64,000 bases of DNA from Mixophyes australis (Eukaryota > Chordata > Amphibia > Anura > Limnodynastidae), in contig JAVHZZ010000006.1 of assembly GCA_036250195.1 (NCBI GenBank), positions 160,573,224 through 160,637,223 on the forward strand, read 5' to 3'. Both the position numbers and the translations under genes were made by a program. Numbering within the stretch: position 1 is the first letter of the stretch; every line of letters starts with the position of its first letter. Shown piece after piece: positions 32,792-44,741 of the stretch. A model generated the notes under the pieces. The model had not been told where the DNA came from and searched no databases. It was given only the letters and a program-made list of their open reading frames with translations.

Positions 32792-33178
32792 TTAACGATT
32801 TAGTCTCTTATCAAAGTCTCCTCCTCTCCAATCTTTTTTTCGGCATTTGATAGCCATAAATGTTATCCCTGATGGATCTTTATTATGGATTTCCTTAAAA
32901 TGATTTGACAAACTGTGTGTTTCAACTCCTGATTTGATATTTCTAATATGCTCAGCTATTCTTGTTTTTAATTTTCTTGAAGTCCGCCCTATATACTGTA
33001 ATCCATATGTACAAGTAACCAAATAAATAAATCCCATAGAATCACAGGACATATTTTCTTTAATTTGATATTTCGTCTTGGTAGTATTAGATGTACACTC
33101 TTGTATAGGTTTAATACTTTTAATCTTAGATGTTCTGCATTGAAGACAATAATTACAGTAGTGGAACTGTGGCTTTCT
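32792..33178 (-). pseudogene. GIY-YIG endonuclease domain of Penelope-like element
   Basis: Minus strand. A Cys-rich stretch (FHYCNYCLQC) precedes FIYLVTCTYGLQYIGRTSRKLKTR...HIRNIKSG...SNHFKEIHNKDPSG...WRGGDFDKRL. This is the GIY-YIG nuclease fold of Penelope-like elements; the YIG half is intact as QYIG and the GIY half reads FIY. The RT part upstream is lost, so it is only a fragment. Confidence 0.8.
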
Positions 33179-33179
33179 A

Positions 33180-34320
33180 ATTTATTTTGTTAGCCAGTTG
33201 TCTTGGGTAGAGGGAACCCGAGGCAAATGGCTCTGTTTTGGATATGTTTAGCTTTAGGTAGCTTTGGGACATCCACATGGAGATAGCTGAAAGACAGTTG
33301 GTTACACGAGATAGTACAGAAGGGGAGAGGTCATGGGAAGAGATATAGATTTGGGTGTCAACAGCGTAGAGGGGGTACTGGAGGACGAATGAGCGAATTA
33401 GTGCTCCAAGAGAAGAAGTGTATGATGAAAAATGTAAAGAGCCAAGAACAGAGCCTTGTGGGACCCCAACAGATAGTGGGAGTGGAGGGGAGAATTTTCC
33501 AGAGGTAGAAACACTAAAGGAGTGATTCGATAGGTAGGAAGTGAACCAAGAAAGAACTAAATCTTGAAGGCAAATGTAGTGAAGGGTGTGTAGGAGAAGA
33601 GGGTAATAAACATTGTCAAAAGCAGCAGAGAGGTCCAGGAGAATGAGTATGGAGAAATGACCTTTAGACTTTGCAGTAAGTAGATCATCGAACACTTTTG
33701 TGAGAGTTGAGAATGGAGTGAGAGGAGAGAAAGTGAGACATGTGTTTCTACACTAATCACTCAAGCAGTTTGGAGGCAAAGGGGAGGAAAAAAATAGGAT
33801 GGAAGTTAGAGAGAGAGGATGGATCAAGAGAGGGTTTCTTTAGAATTAGTGTGATGAGCGAATGTTTAAAGGAGGGTGATATATGCCAGTAGAGAGAGGC
33901 AGGTTGATGAGGTGAACTAGAGGTGGGCATGCAATGGAGGAGAGGGAGGGGAGAAGTTTGGAGGGAATAGGGTCGCGGGGACAGGTTGTAGGGTGAGATG
34001 ATGAGATGAGTGTAGAGACTTCGTCTTCAGTTACTGGAGAGACTGAATTAAGAATGGATTGTAGAGTGTAGGTGAAAGTGTGTAGAGTGGGTTGAGCGTG
34101 GAATTTGGCAGGAGGAAATATCTTGTTTAATGGTGTCGATTTATTCTTTGAAGTAGGTGACAATATCATGGACTGTGAGGGAGGAAGGGATAGGAGGTGC
34201 AGGTGGGCTGAGAAGTGAGTTGAAGGTGGCAAAGAGGCGACTTAGGTTAGAAGGCTGGGTAGATATTAAAGATTTGAAGAATGTTTGTTTGGCAATTGAA
34301 AGGGTGCTGCTGTAAGATGA
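33180..34320 (-). pseudogene. L2/CR1-type LINE reverse transcriptase
   Basis: Minus strand: LILLDLSAAFDNVYYPLLL, WFTSYLSN, GVPQGSVLGSLHFSSY and YAVDTQIYI, matching the L2-clade RT order. The catalytic FADD/YADD is altered to YAVD. Upstream pieces near 33850-34230 carry PSKLLPSL...LVHLINLPLSTGIYHPP. An inactive relic. Confidence 0.85.
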
Positions 34321-34324
34321 AAGG

Positions 34325-34735
34325 ATCTACTATATAAATGCCTAGTGGCGTGTGTGAAAAAAACCCAAAACAAGCTGCAGGGCCACCTGCTGGGCAGAGT
34401 TATACACTGACCTATATATTTCTTGAAGGAGAAGTGACAGTTGGGAGTGGTTGGTGGTTTCCGGGGGTGACAGTGGGGAATTTTTAACACCTTAAGTAGC
34501 TTGATGAAGGATGTGGCGATGAAGATGAAGGATGAGGTGATGGAGAAAAATGATGAGGTGGTGACATGTGGACAAAACCACGTTAAAAAAGGGCGCTTGC
34601 GTCGGGAAGTAACGCTCTTCCCCTGAGGAGTCCTGGGCTAGGCCCAAATGCATGACAAGAACCTTTTTAACACCTTAAGTAGCTTGATTTGACTAGAATG
34701 CATGAGTATCATGCACGGGTTAACTTGTGAATTTA
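34325..34735 (+). mobile_element. Possible non-autonomous Helitron-like insertion
   Basis: It interrupts L2 coding sequence. The left edge starts TCTACTATATAAATGCC, and near the right edge GCATGA GTA TCATGC forms a small hairpin before ACGGGTTAA. A TTTTTAACACCTTAAGTAGC segment occurs twice (about 34483 and 34662). The 3' CTRR end expected of a Helitron is not evident, so the class is uncertain. Confidence 0.35.
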
Positions 34736-34739
34736 TAAT

Positions 34740-35690
34740 GAAGGAAATAAGGATAGGAATGAGATTTCCTCCAGTGGCGCTTTGCGGTACCGGAGCACTT
34801 TTGCAGGTAGCGGGTTTGTATTGTGTGCCATGGTTGGGGTTTGCATTGTCTGAGACTATATGTGGTAGTTGAAGTTGCATTGTCTAGGGCTAAAGTGAAT
34901 GCTTTGTTGTAGAAAGAGGCAGGACAATGCAGACAAAGGAGAAAATAGCTGTTTTAGTGAAGATGAGAAGTGGATTGGGTTAAGAGTACTTCGGTGTCGT
35001 GTGTATGGGTGCAGGTGGGAGGGCATGAGGTAGGTGAGGCTGAAGGAAAGGAAGTTGTGGTCTGAGAGTGGGAATGCTAAGTTGGTGAAACTAAAAAGAA
35101 GTTTAGTGGTGGAAGAGATAGTGGGATTATCAATGGGAGTGTTAAAATCACCTAGTATGAGAGTAGGCAGGTCAAAGAATAGGAAAAATGTGAGATAGGC
35201 CGCAAAGTCGTGAAGAAATTGGGAAACTGGGCCTGGGGGGCAATAAATGATAAATGAAGGTGTAGAGGATAAAATAGACAGATAGTGTGGACTTGAACTG
35301 AAAGAAAGTCAGGGTTCAGAGGGTATAATTTAGAAGGTGCAACTTGGAGAAAAGTAGAATACATACTCCACCACCTTGTCTGTTTCTAGGTCAAGGGGGT
35401 ATGACTGCTGGAGAGTCGTCGCCCATAGGAGAGAGTTGCAGGAAGTTGAAGGGTGTAGAAGTAAATAGATCATGAATTTATGCAAGTTTGTTACAAACAG
35501 ATTTGGCGTTCCATAGAGCACAGGAGAAGGGAAGAGGGGGTAGTGGAGATATGTGGATAAGGTTGGTGGGATTGCAAGTATGGGGTGGATGAAATGGTTT
35601 GTCATGGAGCGAGGAGCGTCAGCAGAGAATGGGGATTGTACCACGTCCAGGGTTAGGTGAGATGTCACCAGCAGCCATAAGAAGGAGCAG
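34740..35690 (-). pseudogene. L2/CR1-type LINE endonuclease region
   Basis: Minus strand, in several frames: a GTPNLFVTNLHKF-type segment equivalent to the WNARSVCNK start of LINE endonucleases, a PMGDDSPAVIPP-like stretch and RQGGGV. It lies upstream of the RT piece in the correct order, separated from it by the insert at 34325. Confidence 0.65.
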
Positions 35691-35985
35691 GGTGAGGAAG
35701 AGGGGTGTAGTACCTATTAACGGTACTGACTACACAGACAAAGAAGAAGAAGACAGGAGGATATCGAATGCCTAGTAGAGCGACCTGAAAAAAACCTACT
35801 TACCAGGATGTAGATGTCTTCATGGGACGACTCGTTGTGTTGCCGACTGTGCAAGATGACGTCATCACAAACTACGACTTGTCTTAAAGCGGCGATGGAC
35901 GGACCCAGCTGTCATTAATGTAATGTAAGTATTATTCTGTAATGCTTACATTAATACTTACAAGTATTATTAGTCTCACGAAAAC
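35691..35985. other. Unclassified, with a short inverted repeat
   Basis: Near 35918-35963 TAATGTAATGTAAGTATTA and TAATGCTTACATTAATACTTAC form overlapping inverted repeats. No coding seen. It lies between L2 and the truncated end of Ty3/gypsy element 2. Confidence 0.4.
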
Positions 35986-38560
35986 TGTAAAGAAAGGAGA
36001 AGAACCTGTCGAAAATGTACTTGATTATTTTGTGCGAACCCCGCCCAGCATAGAAGGTCACTCCAAAAGGTTTGATGCTCAGAAGAAAAGAAGAAAAACA
36101 ATGTAAAAACACTCCGGGTCCTGGTTAACGCATTCGGTCTGCCCATTGATCTGGGGGTGGTAACCAGAGGACAGCCGTGGAGACGGAAGATATTTTCCAG
36201 AAATAAATGGGCAAATTTTGAGGCAGAAGGCATTTTAGAGAACCTATCTACAATGATCAAATGGTGTTGAAGCCATATCTTCGGGGTAACTCGGTGATAA
36301 AATCCATGGTAACACTGGACTAGGGGGAATCAGGAGAAGGGAGAGGAATGAGAAGGTCGGAGGGAAATTGCCTGGTAACCTTGTGACGAGCACATGTATT
36401 GCAGGCTTGTACATACTTGCGGACAACAGAATTGAGAGAAGGCCACCAATAGTATCTGGAGAGAAAAGCAATGGTCTTCTTATAACCGGCATGCCCAGCA
36501 AATTTGGAATCGTGGGCCCATCTCAGGAGTTTGGAACGAAGGGTTTACGAAAGAACGTCCAGGAGGAGGAGAATTGGTTAAAGCCACCACTTGGACAGGA
36601 CTGAGGATGGGTTTACATACAGGAGAGAGCAAAGTGTCGGAATTATCAAAAGATCTGGACAAAGCATCAGCTTTAAGATTCTTGGAACAAGGACGTTAAA
36701 TGAGGATTAACTGGAAACGGGGGAAAAAAAAGAGACCAGCGGGACTGGCGGGGTTTGAGCCATTGTGCGTCTTGAAGGTAAGTTAGATTCTTGTGGTCCA
36801 TCATCACCGTTACTGGATGCTGAGCCCCTTCCAAAAGGAAACGCCATTCCTCGAGAGCGACTTTGATGGTAAGGAGTTCCTTGACGCCTATCCAATAGTT
36901 CTTTTCACAGGCAGAAAACTTCTTAGAGAGGAACCCGCATGGCTCAAAGGACCAAGAGGAGGATCTTTGAGATAGAACGGCTTCAATCCCCCTCGAAGAA
37001 ACATCTACTTCCAGAAAAAAGGGTCTCCCTTGGTCAGGTTGTTTAAGTACGAAAGTTTCCTTGAGAGACTTGAAGGCAGAGACAGCGTCAGGAGGCCAGG
37101 GGTTACATAAGGCTCCCTTCCGAGTCTGGGCCATGATAGAACCCGGAAGGGAAGAGAATCCTCTGATGAACTGGCGGTAACAGTTTGCAAATCCAATGAG
37201 CCGCTGGGTAGCTTTAAGACCACATGGTTGTGGCCAGTTGAGGATGGATTCCACCTTCTTAGGGTCTATTTGAAGCCTGGTTCCAGATATGAAGTAACCA
37301 TGAAAGGGTACTTGAGGAAGTTCAAAAAGACATTTGTTGATCTTGCAATACAAGGTGTGGGACCCAAGAAGAGAAAGAACCACTCTAATATGTCTACGAT
37401 GAGAGAGAAGGTCAGAGGAAAAGATTAGGATATCGTTGAGATAGACAATCACCGATTTGATATAGTAGATCTCGGAAGATCTCATTAACAAATTCTTGGA
37501 GCAAGGCAGGGGCGTTACAGAGCTCAAAGGGCATCATTACGTCCTCATAGTGTCCATCATGAGTATTAAAGATGGTCTTCCACTCGTCGCTTTTATGAAT
37601 ACACACCAAGTTGTAGGCTCCTCTGAGATCCAATTTGGTAAAAATTCGAGCTCCACGGATGCGATCAAACAACTTCGGGATGAGAGGAACAGGGTAAAGT
37701 TTTTTAACAGTTATAGCATTCAGGTGGCAGTAGTCAATGCATGGTCTTAAGGAACAATCCCTGTTCCTGATGAAGAAGAATCAGCCCCACAGGGGAAGAA
37801 GATTTTCAAATAAAGCCCAGCTGAAGGTTTTCAGAAATGTAATGGGACATAATTTGCATCTCTGGTAGGGACAAGGAATAGACTCTGCCCTTGAGGATAG
37901 TTTTACCAAGAACTAGTTCAATAGGACAGTCCAGGGTCGATGTGGAGTTAGTTTCTCGAAGCTGATTTACTGAATACATCAAGAAAATCCAGGTATGGTT
38001 CCAGAAGAGCCACTTGAAAGGAGATAGAGAGACTTTACAATTGAACCATAGGACGAGGAATCTTGGTTAGACAATGTTGACAGCAGGAGGTACCCCAAAA
38101 AATGATCTGAGCCCGGTGCCAATCAAATTGAGGCGAATGTGTCCTTAGCCATGGTAGCCCCAGAATGATGGAATTCACGTATCGCAGAATAATCAGGAAC
38201 TTGATCCACTTATAGTGAAGAGCTCCTACCTGCAACCGGACCGAACTAATGATTCAGGAGATGGAACAGTTGATGACGTGAGTACAATCCACTACAGTTA
38301 GTACTAGTACTAGGGGTTGTGACAAAGAATGGAACAATAAATGGAGTTTAGAAACAAGAATGGCAGATATGAAGTTCCCTGCGGATCCAGAATCCACAAA
38401 GGCAAAACACGCAAAGGGAATATCCGAAAAGTAGAGGGTGACTGGCATCAGAAAGTTGGCATTCTTATGACTGCAGGGGGTGTGGGAACTGGATCCTAGG
38501 ACAATCCCCCTTTCTTCACCAAGGAGGTGGCGTTTCCCGGCCTCTTGGTGCAGACAGCCA
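35986..38560 (-). pseudogene. pol: Decayed Ty3/gypsy pol (PR-RT-RH-IN), element 2, 3' truncated
   Basis: Minus strand. Protease near 38410 keeps DSGSAGNFIS. RT near 37670-37420 reads [10 protein letters not shown] and then YLND, so the catalytic YLDD is mutated. RNase H near 37050-36700 has FFLEVDVSSRG and DHKNLTYLQ. Integrase near 36500-36000 keeps VDRFSKM and IFRLHGCP but is deleted around the second catalytic Asp. The integrase end, chromodomain and 3' LTR are absent, and matching stops at about 35986. The pol frame enters from gag through a GGGAAAC heptamer. Confidence 0.9.
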
Positions 38561-39459
38561 GCAGTTGACCATCCTCTCTGCAGTAAAGACAAAGGTGATT
38601 CTTTATTCGGCGCTCACATTCAGCCTGGGAAAGATGGCAGTGCCCAATCTGCATAGGTTCCTCAACTGAAGGTGCTGGAGACTGAAAGCGAGGAGCCAGG
38701 CGGGAGAAAAAACATTGAGCTTGGTCCTTTTCCACTGAGTGTTTCCAATGGCGAATGTCCACCTTGATGCTAAGGGAGATGAGGTCATCCAAGTTGGGTG
38801 GTAGATCTGGAGAGACCGAATCATCCTTATTTGATCAGATAATCCTTATCAAAAGGTAGCTACAAGGGCCTTATTGTTCCATTTTAGCTCGGATGCTAAT
38901 GTCTGGAATTGGACAGCACACTGACCAGCCGACAGAGTGCCTGATGAAGAACAAGAAGACCAGATGCATCAGAGGAGACCCGACCAGACTCGTCAAAGAC
39001 AAAAAATTTCGATTAAGACCTAGAAATTGCGTAGAGAGGCATCATCTCGTTCCCAGAGTGGGAAAGCCCATGCTAGCGCTTGACCAGTTAAGAGAGAAAT
39101 TATGTAGACCACCTTGGCTCTTTCTGATGAAAAATTCTTTGTAGCTAGTTCGAATTGGAAGCATTGATTGAAATCGAGCATTGATTCAGAAAGCCCCTGC
39201 AGCCCTTAGGGTTGCCATCATATTTCTTTGGACTGGGGATGCGCAAATTCCTTGCGGCAGTAGTACTGACATTGGTGGAAGGTGCAGCAGTAGGAGCTGG
39301 GTGTGGTGGATTCAAGGATCCCTGAAGGGAGTCTAGTCGAGAAACTACCCCATGGATGCACTGGAGTAATTGTGAATGGTTAGTATCTTGTTGGTCCACA
39401 TGCTGGGCCAGGTGGAGAAGAAGATCTCGAGCAGAGGCATCTCCAGCTCCGTCTGTCAT
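38496..39459 (-). pseudogene. gag: Decayed Ty3/gypsy gag, element 2
   Basis: Minus strand from the ATG at 39459, 13 nt after the LTR. The N-terminus (DLLLHLAQHVDQQ...LLQCIHG), KYDGNPKGCRGFLNQCS and the C-terminal CLYCREDG...C follow gag of element 3. The zinc-knuckle histidine is replaced by Gln, and there are frameshifts. GGGAAAC (38538-38532) lies at the gag/pol overlap. Confidence 0.88.
38532..38538 (-). promoter_or_regulatory. Conserved -1 frameshift heptamer GGGAAAC, element 2
   Basis: Minus strand, phased G GGA AAC in the gag frame. The -1 frame leads into the pol frame that encodes the protease. Confidence 0.6.
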
Positions 39460-39460
39460 G

Positions 39461-39469
39461 GCCAGAGTA
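39461..39469 (-). promoter_or_regulatory. Putative self-priming primer-binding site, element 2
   Basis: TACTCTGGC on the minus strand, complementary to GCCAGAGTA in its own LTR (39851-39859), within the 13-nt leader between LTR and gag. Confidence 0.6.
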
Positions 39470-39472
39470 GAC

Positions 39473-40115
39473 TGTGAGATTTCCAAAAGTACCACTGTCA
39501 GTCTCTGGAATGTAACTGAGTCACCAACTGATATTAGCACCACTGAACAAGGCGGTGCGGAGTCTAACGACCAGGGACCCCCTCAAGGAGGTTTGGATTT
39601 GGCTGCCAGGGATACTCAGGTCGCGGTCCTCCAAGACTGCTACCAGGTAGGTGGCTGAGAGAAATCAGGCAATTTGGGTCAAGCCAATCAGGAGAAGACG
39701 TTACCGAAAGAGGATCCAAAGAGAGCTCAGGCAAGCCAAGGTCACTACAATAGACAGAATGTCACAATCCAGGAAAATGGTCAGGGGTAGCCGGGTCAAA
39801 CCAAGAGACAGCTTAAACACAGGAACAATAGCTGCAGACAGGAGAACTGATACTCTGGCACCCTAATGGTGCCAGAGATGAGTTTAAATAGAAGCAGCAA
39901 GGAGGTGATTGGGGAAGGAAGTAGGCGGTCAGTCACGCTGACCGCCGAGTCAAAGAAAGAGTCCTGTTGGCTAGAAATGGGACGCTCTACTGCGCATGGC
40001 GCGAGGGTGGCCATGGATGCTGCATACCTGTTGCTTAGCAACAGGACGCCCCCGGCTGGAACTATCAGGCGGCCGTCCCCGCTTCATGGATGAACAGTGG
40101 GAACGGTTCCTGACA
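39473..40115 (-). repeat. 5' LTR of Ty3/gypsy element 2 (643 bp)
   Basis: Minus strand from TGTCAGGAACC at 40115 to ATCTCACA at 39473. TATTTAAA at about 39883-39890 is followed by a perfect 10-bp hairpin, CTCTGGCACC / GGTGCCAGAG (39853-39877), with the predicted RNA start GCCAGAGTA in its 3' arm. The LTR is related to the element 1 LTR in the promoter and the R part. Confidence 0.85.
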
Positions 40116-40129
40116 GTAACATTCACATT

Positions 40130-40780
40130 CTTGGAAGAACTTGCATAGAATTAGTTTAGCATATGATTTTGTAAATGGTGCTACATTTCGATCTCTAGAC
40201 TTATTGTCTGAGAGAAGCAACATTTTTGACCAATGTTATTTGATTATTTCTCCTCTTTCTACAATCGGTTCCTTTTTCTACCATCCATCCCAAGAGCACA
40301 ATTATGCAGACCTCTCTCCCTGTTTGTAACAACTTCTTTTTATATTTTTATACCCTATGAGAAAAGCTATTATCTCCATCCTTTATAGCTTGTAACATGC
40401 CATTAGAATAGAAACGTTAATGAAGCACAATGGTGACTGGGAAAGAGACTTAGGCCCCCCTCACTAATTAAAGAAAATGCTTAGAATAATCTATACAACA
40501 TGGTATATAGTTCTCACTGGTTTAAATGCAATGTTCTCAACCACTTCCCTCTTGTGTTGGTGCAGATTTCATCAAAGATGTGATTTCTATCATATTTGGT
40601 GGATTTCCCCAAAGGTTACCACCTTTTGGCAAGTAATGCAAACATTACTTATCATACTTATATTTTGTAAGATCACTGTCCGATTGAGCCTTTGGTCAGT
40701 ATTACTAGATCTATCTGATATTTTGCCTTAGTAAAAACTTGTAGAAATTGAAGTTTTTATGTCCTGGCAGCACCGGATTA
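40130..40780 (+). pseudogene. L1-type LINE ORF2 C-terminal region
   Basis: Plus strand: LLCWCRFHQRCDFYHIWWISPKVTTFWQVM matches the Cys/His-rich C-terminus of L1 ORF2 (CWRC...HIWWxCPxVxxFW). Stops precede it. With the poly-A end near 42238, it indicates the 3' portion of an L1 inserted in plus orientation. Confidence 0.7.
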
Positions 40781-41006
40781 TAATCTATGGCACAAAGTCT
40801 TATAAAGTCATCTGAAGTAAATATGAAATATGAATGGACACTTCTCAACCATAGAGAAGTGTGCTCTTATGCAAACAAGTACAAGCTTATATACATATAT
40901 TACACAGTGTAGTGATATTTTTTACAGTATCTTTATATGGTTAACAAGTTTCTAATTTACTTGGATGAAGACCATAAAAACATGGTTTAAAAGAATATGT
41001 GGCGAC

Positions 41007-41688
41007 TGTTACAAGCAGCGGTTCTCTGCCACTCGCTCCTACCTGCATCCCGGGTGTCATAACAACAGCCAGGACGTCACTTCTGGGACTTCGGTCTCGG
41101 CCGGTGCCTGGGCAATGGCTGGGATGCTGCTCTAATCAGCGCCTCATCCTGGCATCTGTGCTAGCCAAGCACATGTGCAAAACAGTTTAATTAATTATGC
41201 GCAGCATGGAGGCTTATTAAAGCATTCTTGCCCCCTAACTACTATTGACCAGTTTTTGTATTTAAGGCAGGGAGGGCTAAGCCTCCCTGTCGGTTATACC
41301 TTCTGGATTTCTGCTTGCTGACCTGCTCTTTTGTTCTGTGGAATCTGCTGATCTCTGGATTGGCCTTTTGTTGGGACCTTTGGCTTTTTATTCAGACTCT
41401 GCTTGTTCTCTGATTGCACTGATCTCTGGACCTGTTTCCTGGATATTCTTGTTTGCTGCCAGCATTGACCTTATTGCCTGTTTCTGACCATCCTGTCTGC
41501 TAAGGACCCTGGCCTGCCTAGGAGGAGTTGCTCCTCCTACCTGTCCACTGCGGTATTGCTCATAAACTTGCACTACATTAGAGTTAAGACCTGGGGGCAT
41601 CCAAGTACCTGTGAGCGTGTCAAGTTCTACGGGAAAGGAGGCTGCTATAGGTGAAGGCCTCTACCGTTAGTTCTGCAAGTTTATGACA
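41007..41688 (+). repeat. Probable solo LTR of a Ty3/gypsy-type element (682 bp)
   Basis: From TGTTACAAG to TTATGACA. It contains TATTTAAG at 41259 followed by a hairpin (CAGGGAGG ... CCTCCCTG), as in the other LTRs here, and a C/T-rich R-U5. It lies inside L1 3' sequence. No target duplication could be found (GCGAC versus AGAGT), so the ends may be off. Confidence 0.5.
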
Positions 41689-42240
41689 AGAGTTGCCAGC
41701 CTAACAGTGAAAAACTCTCTCATTCACCTTATTTTGCGTCACCTTTTTTATCGACCCTTCTTAAATATGGATACAAAGTCTGTCCAATTAACAATACATC
41801 TATTCAGACCATGTCAACTTTTGACCTCGTCAAGCTGACGTCTACAAAAAACAAAGTTGGACATAATTATTTACATCACTAAAATATAAGTATACTGTAT
41901 TACTTAATTGATACAAAATTAACCATAAACAGGCAATATTGTGTCAATCAGGTTGGCTTCCACATCAAACCACAAACATTTAGAAGATAATCCACATTAA
42001 CCCCTATACATATTGTAAAACTAGAACTTGGTACATTACATCTACGGTAAAAATTACCCCCTTACCTACATGACAAAGGAGAAACATTTAATCAAAGATG
42101 GTTTGAAGACAATTCTGACATTACCAATGCTTCCCTTCCCTATTTTCCATAGTTTTCATCCTCCTCCCCCCCTGGACATGTTATTTTTTTCTATTTATAT
42201 CTTGAAATAAAATTATTGTTTAAAAAAAAAAAAGAAAACA
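41689..42240 (+). mobile_element. L1 3' UTR and poly-A tail
   Basis: Non-coding AT-rich sequence ending AATAAAATTATTG and a run of A (about 42222-42233). It is the plausible 3' end of the L1 whose ORF2 C-terminus is at 40.1-40.8 kb. Confidence 0.5.
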
Positions 42241-43160
42241 GGCAGCAAACTCCCTTGAATCCTCAACCAGCTCCAGCGTTAGACTGAGCTGGTTTACACT
42301 GTGTTAGTGAGACCACAAGTCTGGGGTCCTCCTGTTGTAGTGAAAATCAGGCCAAGTCAGAGATTGTGCCTCCATTGTAGTTCAAGTGGGAAACAAAACA
42401 TCTTTTCTTCTTACTACTTGTCACAAGTTCAGTGTCACGAGGAACCTCAAAGTCTGGTTGGCTGGACACTACCCACAAAGAGGCGCTGAGTCTAGCGGAG
42501 AGGGAGGTTTTGCCAGGGATCCCCGCAAGGGATTATAGACTTCGCAGCTCCCAAACCGCAGGTCGAGGCCCTCTAGTGGGTGTCAAGCGAGACCGGGTGG
42601 AGAGCCCAGAAGCTAAGGTCAGAGGACTGGAAGCCATTTGCAGCAAGCGTATAATGCAGTTAAGAGGAGTGAGGACAACCAGGTAAGTCGAGTAGGCAAT
42701 CAGAGGTGCACAGTGGTGCCACAATCTGTGGAGAAGCGAAGCACTGAGATCCATAGAGCTAGGTAGCCCAGGGGCAGGATCTGTGAAAAGTGCGACGGTT
42801 TGCAGGAGTTTACTGGGATCCAGGTAGTGGCAGGCTAACCAGGAGAGCGAGGAAATGCAGAGATGGTGTAGCGCTGAGGTCCTGAAGAGCTGGGAGGCCT
42901 TGGTGCAGGATCTGTTGGAGGCGCAACAGTTTGCAGAGGAACACAGGAACTCAGGCAACTGGAGAGGTGAATCTGGAGTGCACAGAAGTGCGATGGTCTG
43001 CAGAGAGGTAATGCGCTGAGGTCCTGATGAGCTGCAAGCCCTAGTGCAGGATCTGTAGTAGGCGTGACGGTCTGCAGCAAATAATGGGAAACCAAACAGA
43101 AGCCAAAGATAGGAGCGTCCTAGCAGGTAGACAGACCTGAAGATATGGCATCTAGGGAAG

Positions 43161-43168
43161 GCAGGAGG
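43161..43168. repeat. Left 8-bp target duplication GCAGGAGG
   Basis: Identical to 44742-44749. Confidence 0.85.
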
Positions 43169-44741
43169 CAGGGGCGGATTGGCCATTGGGCTTACAGGGA
43201 ATTTTCCTGGTAGGCTGGGGGCCTAATGTGGCCAACCGTAGGCTGCCTGATGTTTTGGGCTTTTTTCATTACATCTTTTTTTGGTCTGTTTTTTTTTTTT
43301 TATCATTGGGTGTCGGCTGACAATCATGATCAGCCTAACATGGAGACGGATTGGAGGGGTGGGGAGAGGAGGGCAGCGGAGGCCCCCCGGATCAGGGGTT
43401 CCAGCAGGGGAGCATCGTTGTGGCCACGGAACTTATCTTAAACCCCGCCCCGTTATGCGTGGCATCGGTCTCATCTTTGTCCTATCCAGTAATAAACAAA
43501 GGTCACATGTGACAGGTGTCGTCCCATGTGTACAGTGCAGGAAGCGCGGCTGGAATAAGGTAATTGTGAGTGTGAGGGTGTTTTATGTCAATGTAGTGTG
43601 TGTTAATGTAGTGTGTGTGGGCAGGGAGGCTTATGTCACTGTAACGGGAGTGAGGGTAGTGGGGCTTATATCAGTGTAGTGTGTGTGGGCAATGGGGCTT
43701 ATGTCAGTATAGTGTGTGTGTGGGAAGGGGGGCTTATGTCAGTATAGTGTGTGGGCAAGGGGGCTTATGTCACTGTATTGGGGTTGAGGGTAGGGGACTT
43801 ATGTCACTCTAATAGGGTTCAGGGCGGTGGGCTTATGTCACTGTAATGGGGTTGAGGACAGGGGGCTTATGGCAATGAAATGGGGTTGAGGAGAGGAGGC
43901 TTATGGCAATGAAATGGGGTTGAGGAGAGGGGGCTTATGGCAATGAAATGGGGGGAAGGCAAGGGCTTATTACAGTGAAATGGGGGTGACGACATGGGTC
44001 ATATGACAATGAAATGGGGGTGTGAGGTAGGAGGTGACTAATGGGTGATGGTGGGGCAAATTAGTTAAATAGTGGGGGGCCTAGTAATTTAAGATGAGGA
44101 GGCAGGACTTTTAACTTAATGCTAGTTTGGGGCTATTAATTGAATGTGGGACTGAGTTTGGGGAGGACGGCTATTTATTAAATGTGAACAAGAATAATTT
44201 AATAGCAGGGATGGTTTTGGGAAATGGTTATATTTATTAAAAGTAAATGCTATTTATTACTGGGCCTGTTTTTAAGGTAGGGAAATAGGTTAATTTAATA
44301 AATGGGAACACTATTAATTTAATGTTTGGGTTGGTTGGAGGGAAATATCTCTATTTATCAAATGTGAATACTATTATATTAATGGGGCTGGAGGGAGGCC
44401 TAATTATTAAACGTGTATGCTATTGATTTAACGTTGGGGCTCATTGGAGTTTTCTTAATTTAATACACCAATTTTTTTTCCAGATAGGACTCTCAACATT
44501 CCAGGATCCAGACAAGCAGCAATTGAATCTAAATACACCAGCAGTCACAGGTAGGGAAAGTGGCAAGAACAGGACACAAATACTTGGGTACATACAGTGG
44601 GAGCACACACATACAGGGACAGACAAAATGGGTACACACACACACATACTGGGCCCCGCCTACCATTTATTTGGCCCTACCCACATGAGGCTACTTTCAG
44701 ACTTTTTTCCAGGGCCACTTTAAGTTCCCAATCTACCCCTG
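43169..44741. mobile_element. Non-autonomous hAT element (1,573 bp)
   Basis: The left end CAGGGGCGGATTGG and the inverted right end CAGGGGTAGATTGG form the terminal repeat, with 8-bp duplications outside. No transposase. The interior holds a GTGGGCAGGGGGCTTATGTCA-type minisatellite (about 43570-44030), then TTTATTAAATGTGAATACT-type repeats to about 44420. The element sits between the TATA box and predicted start site of the host LTR. Confidence 0.85.
43570..44030. repeat. Minisatellite inside the hAT
   Basis: About a dozen 30-35 bp units of the type GGGGCTTATGTCAGTGTAATGGGGTTGAGG, drifting gradually along the array. Confidence 0.75.

Larger units (their letters stand above)
31586..33178 (-). 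mobile_element. Penelope-like element, 3' part, between two L2 pieces
   Basis: Contains a GIY-YIG domain and downstream a hammerhead-type core, a combination characteristic of Penelope-like elements. The reverse-transcriptase part is missing, so it is truncated. L2 coding sequence continues on both sides (31.5 kb and 33.2 kb), and the motif GGCTCTGTTTTGGATAT occurs at both flanks, so it either interrupted one L2 or lies between two copies. Exact ends are approximate. Confidence 0.65.

Noticed and set aside
41007..41688. A target-site duplication for the 41-kb solo LTR
   Set aside because: The flanking pentamers GCGAC and AGAGT do not match, and alternative edges gave no match either.
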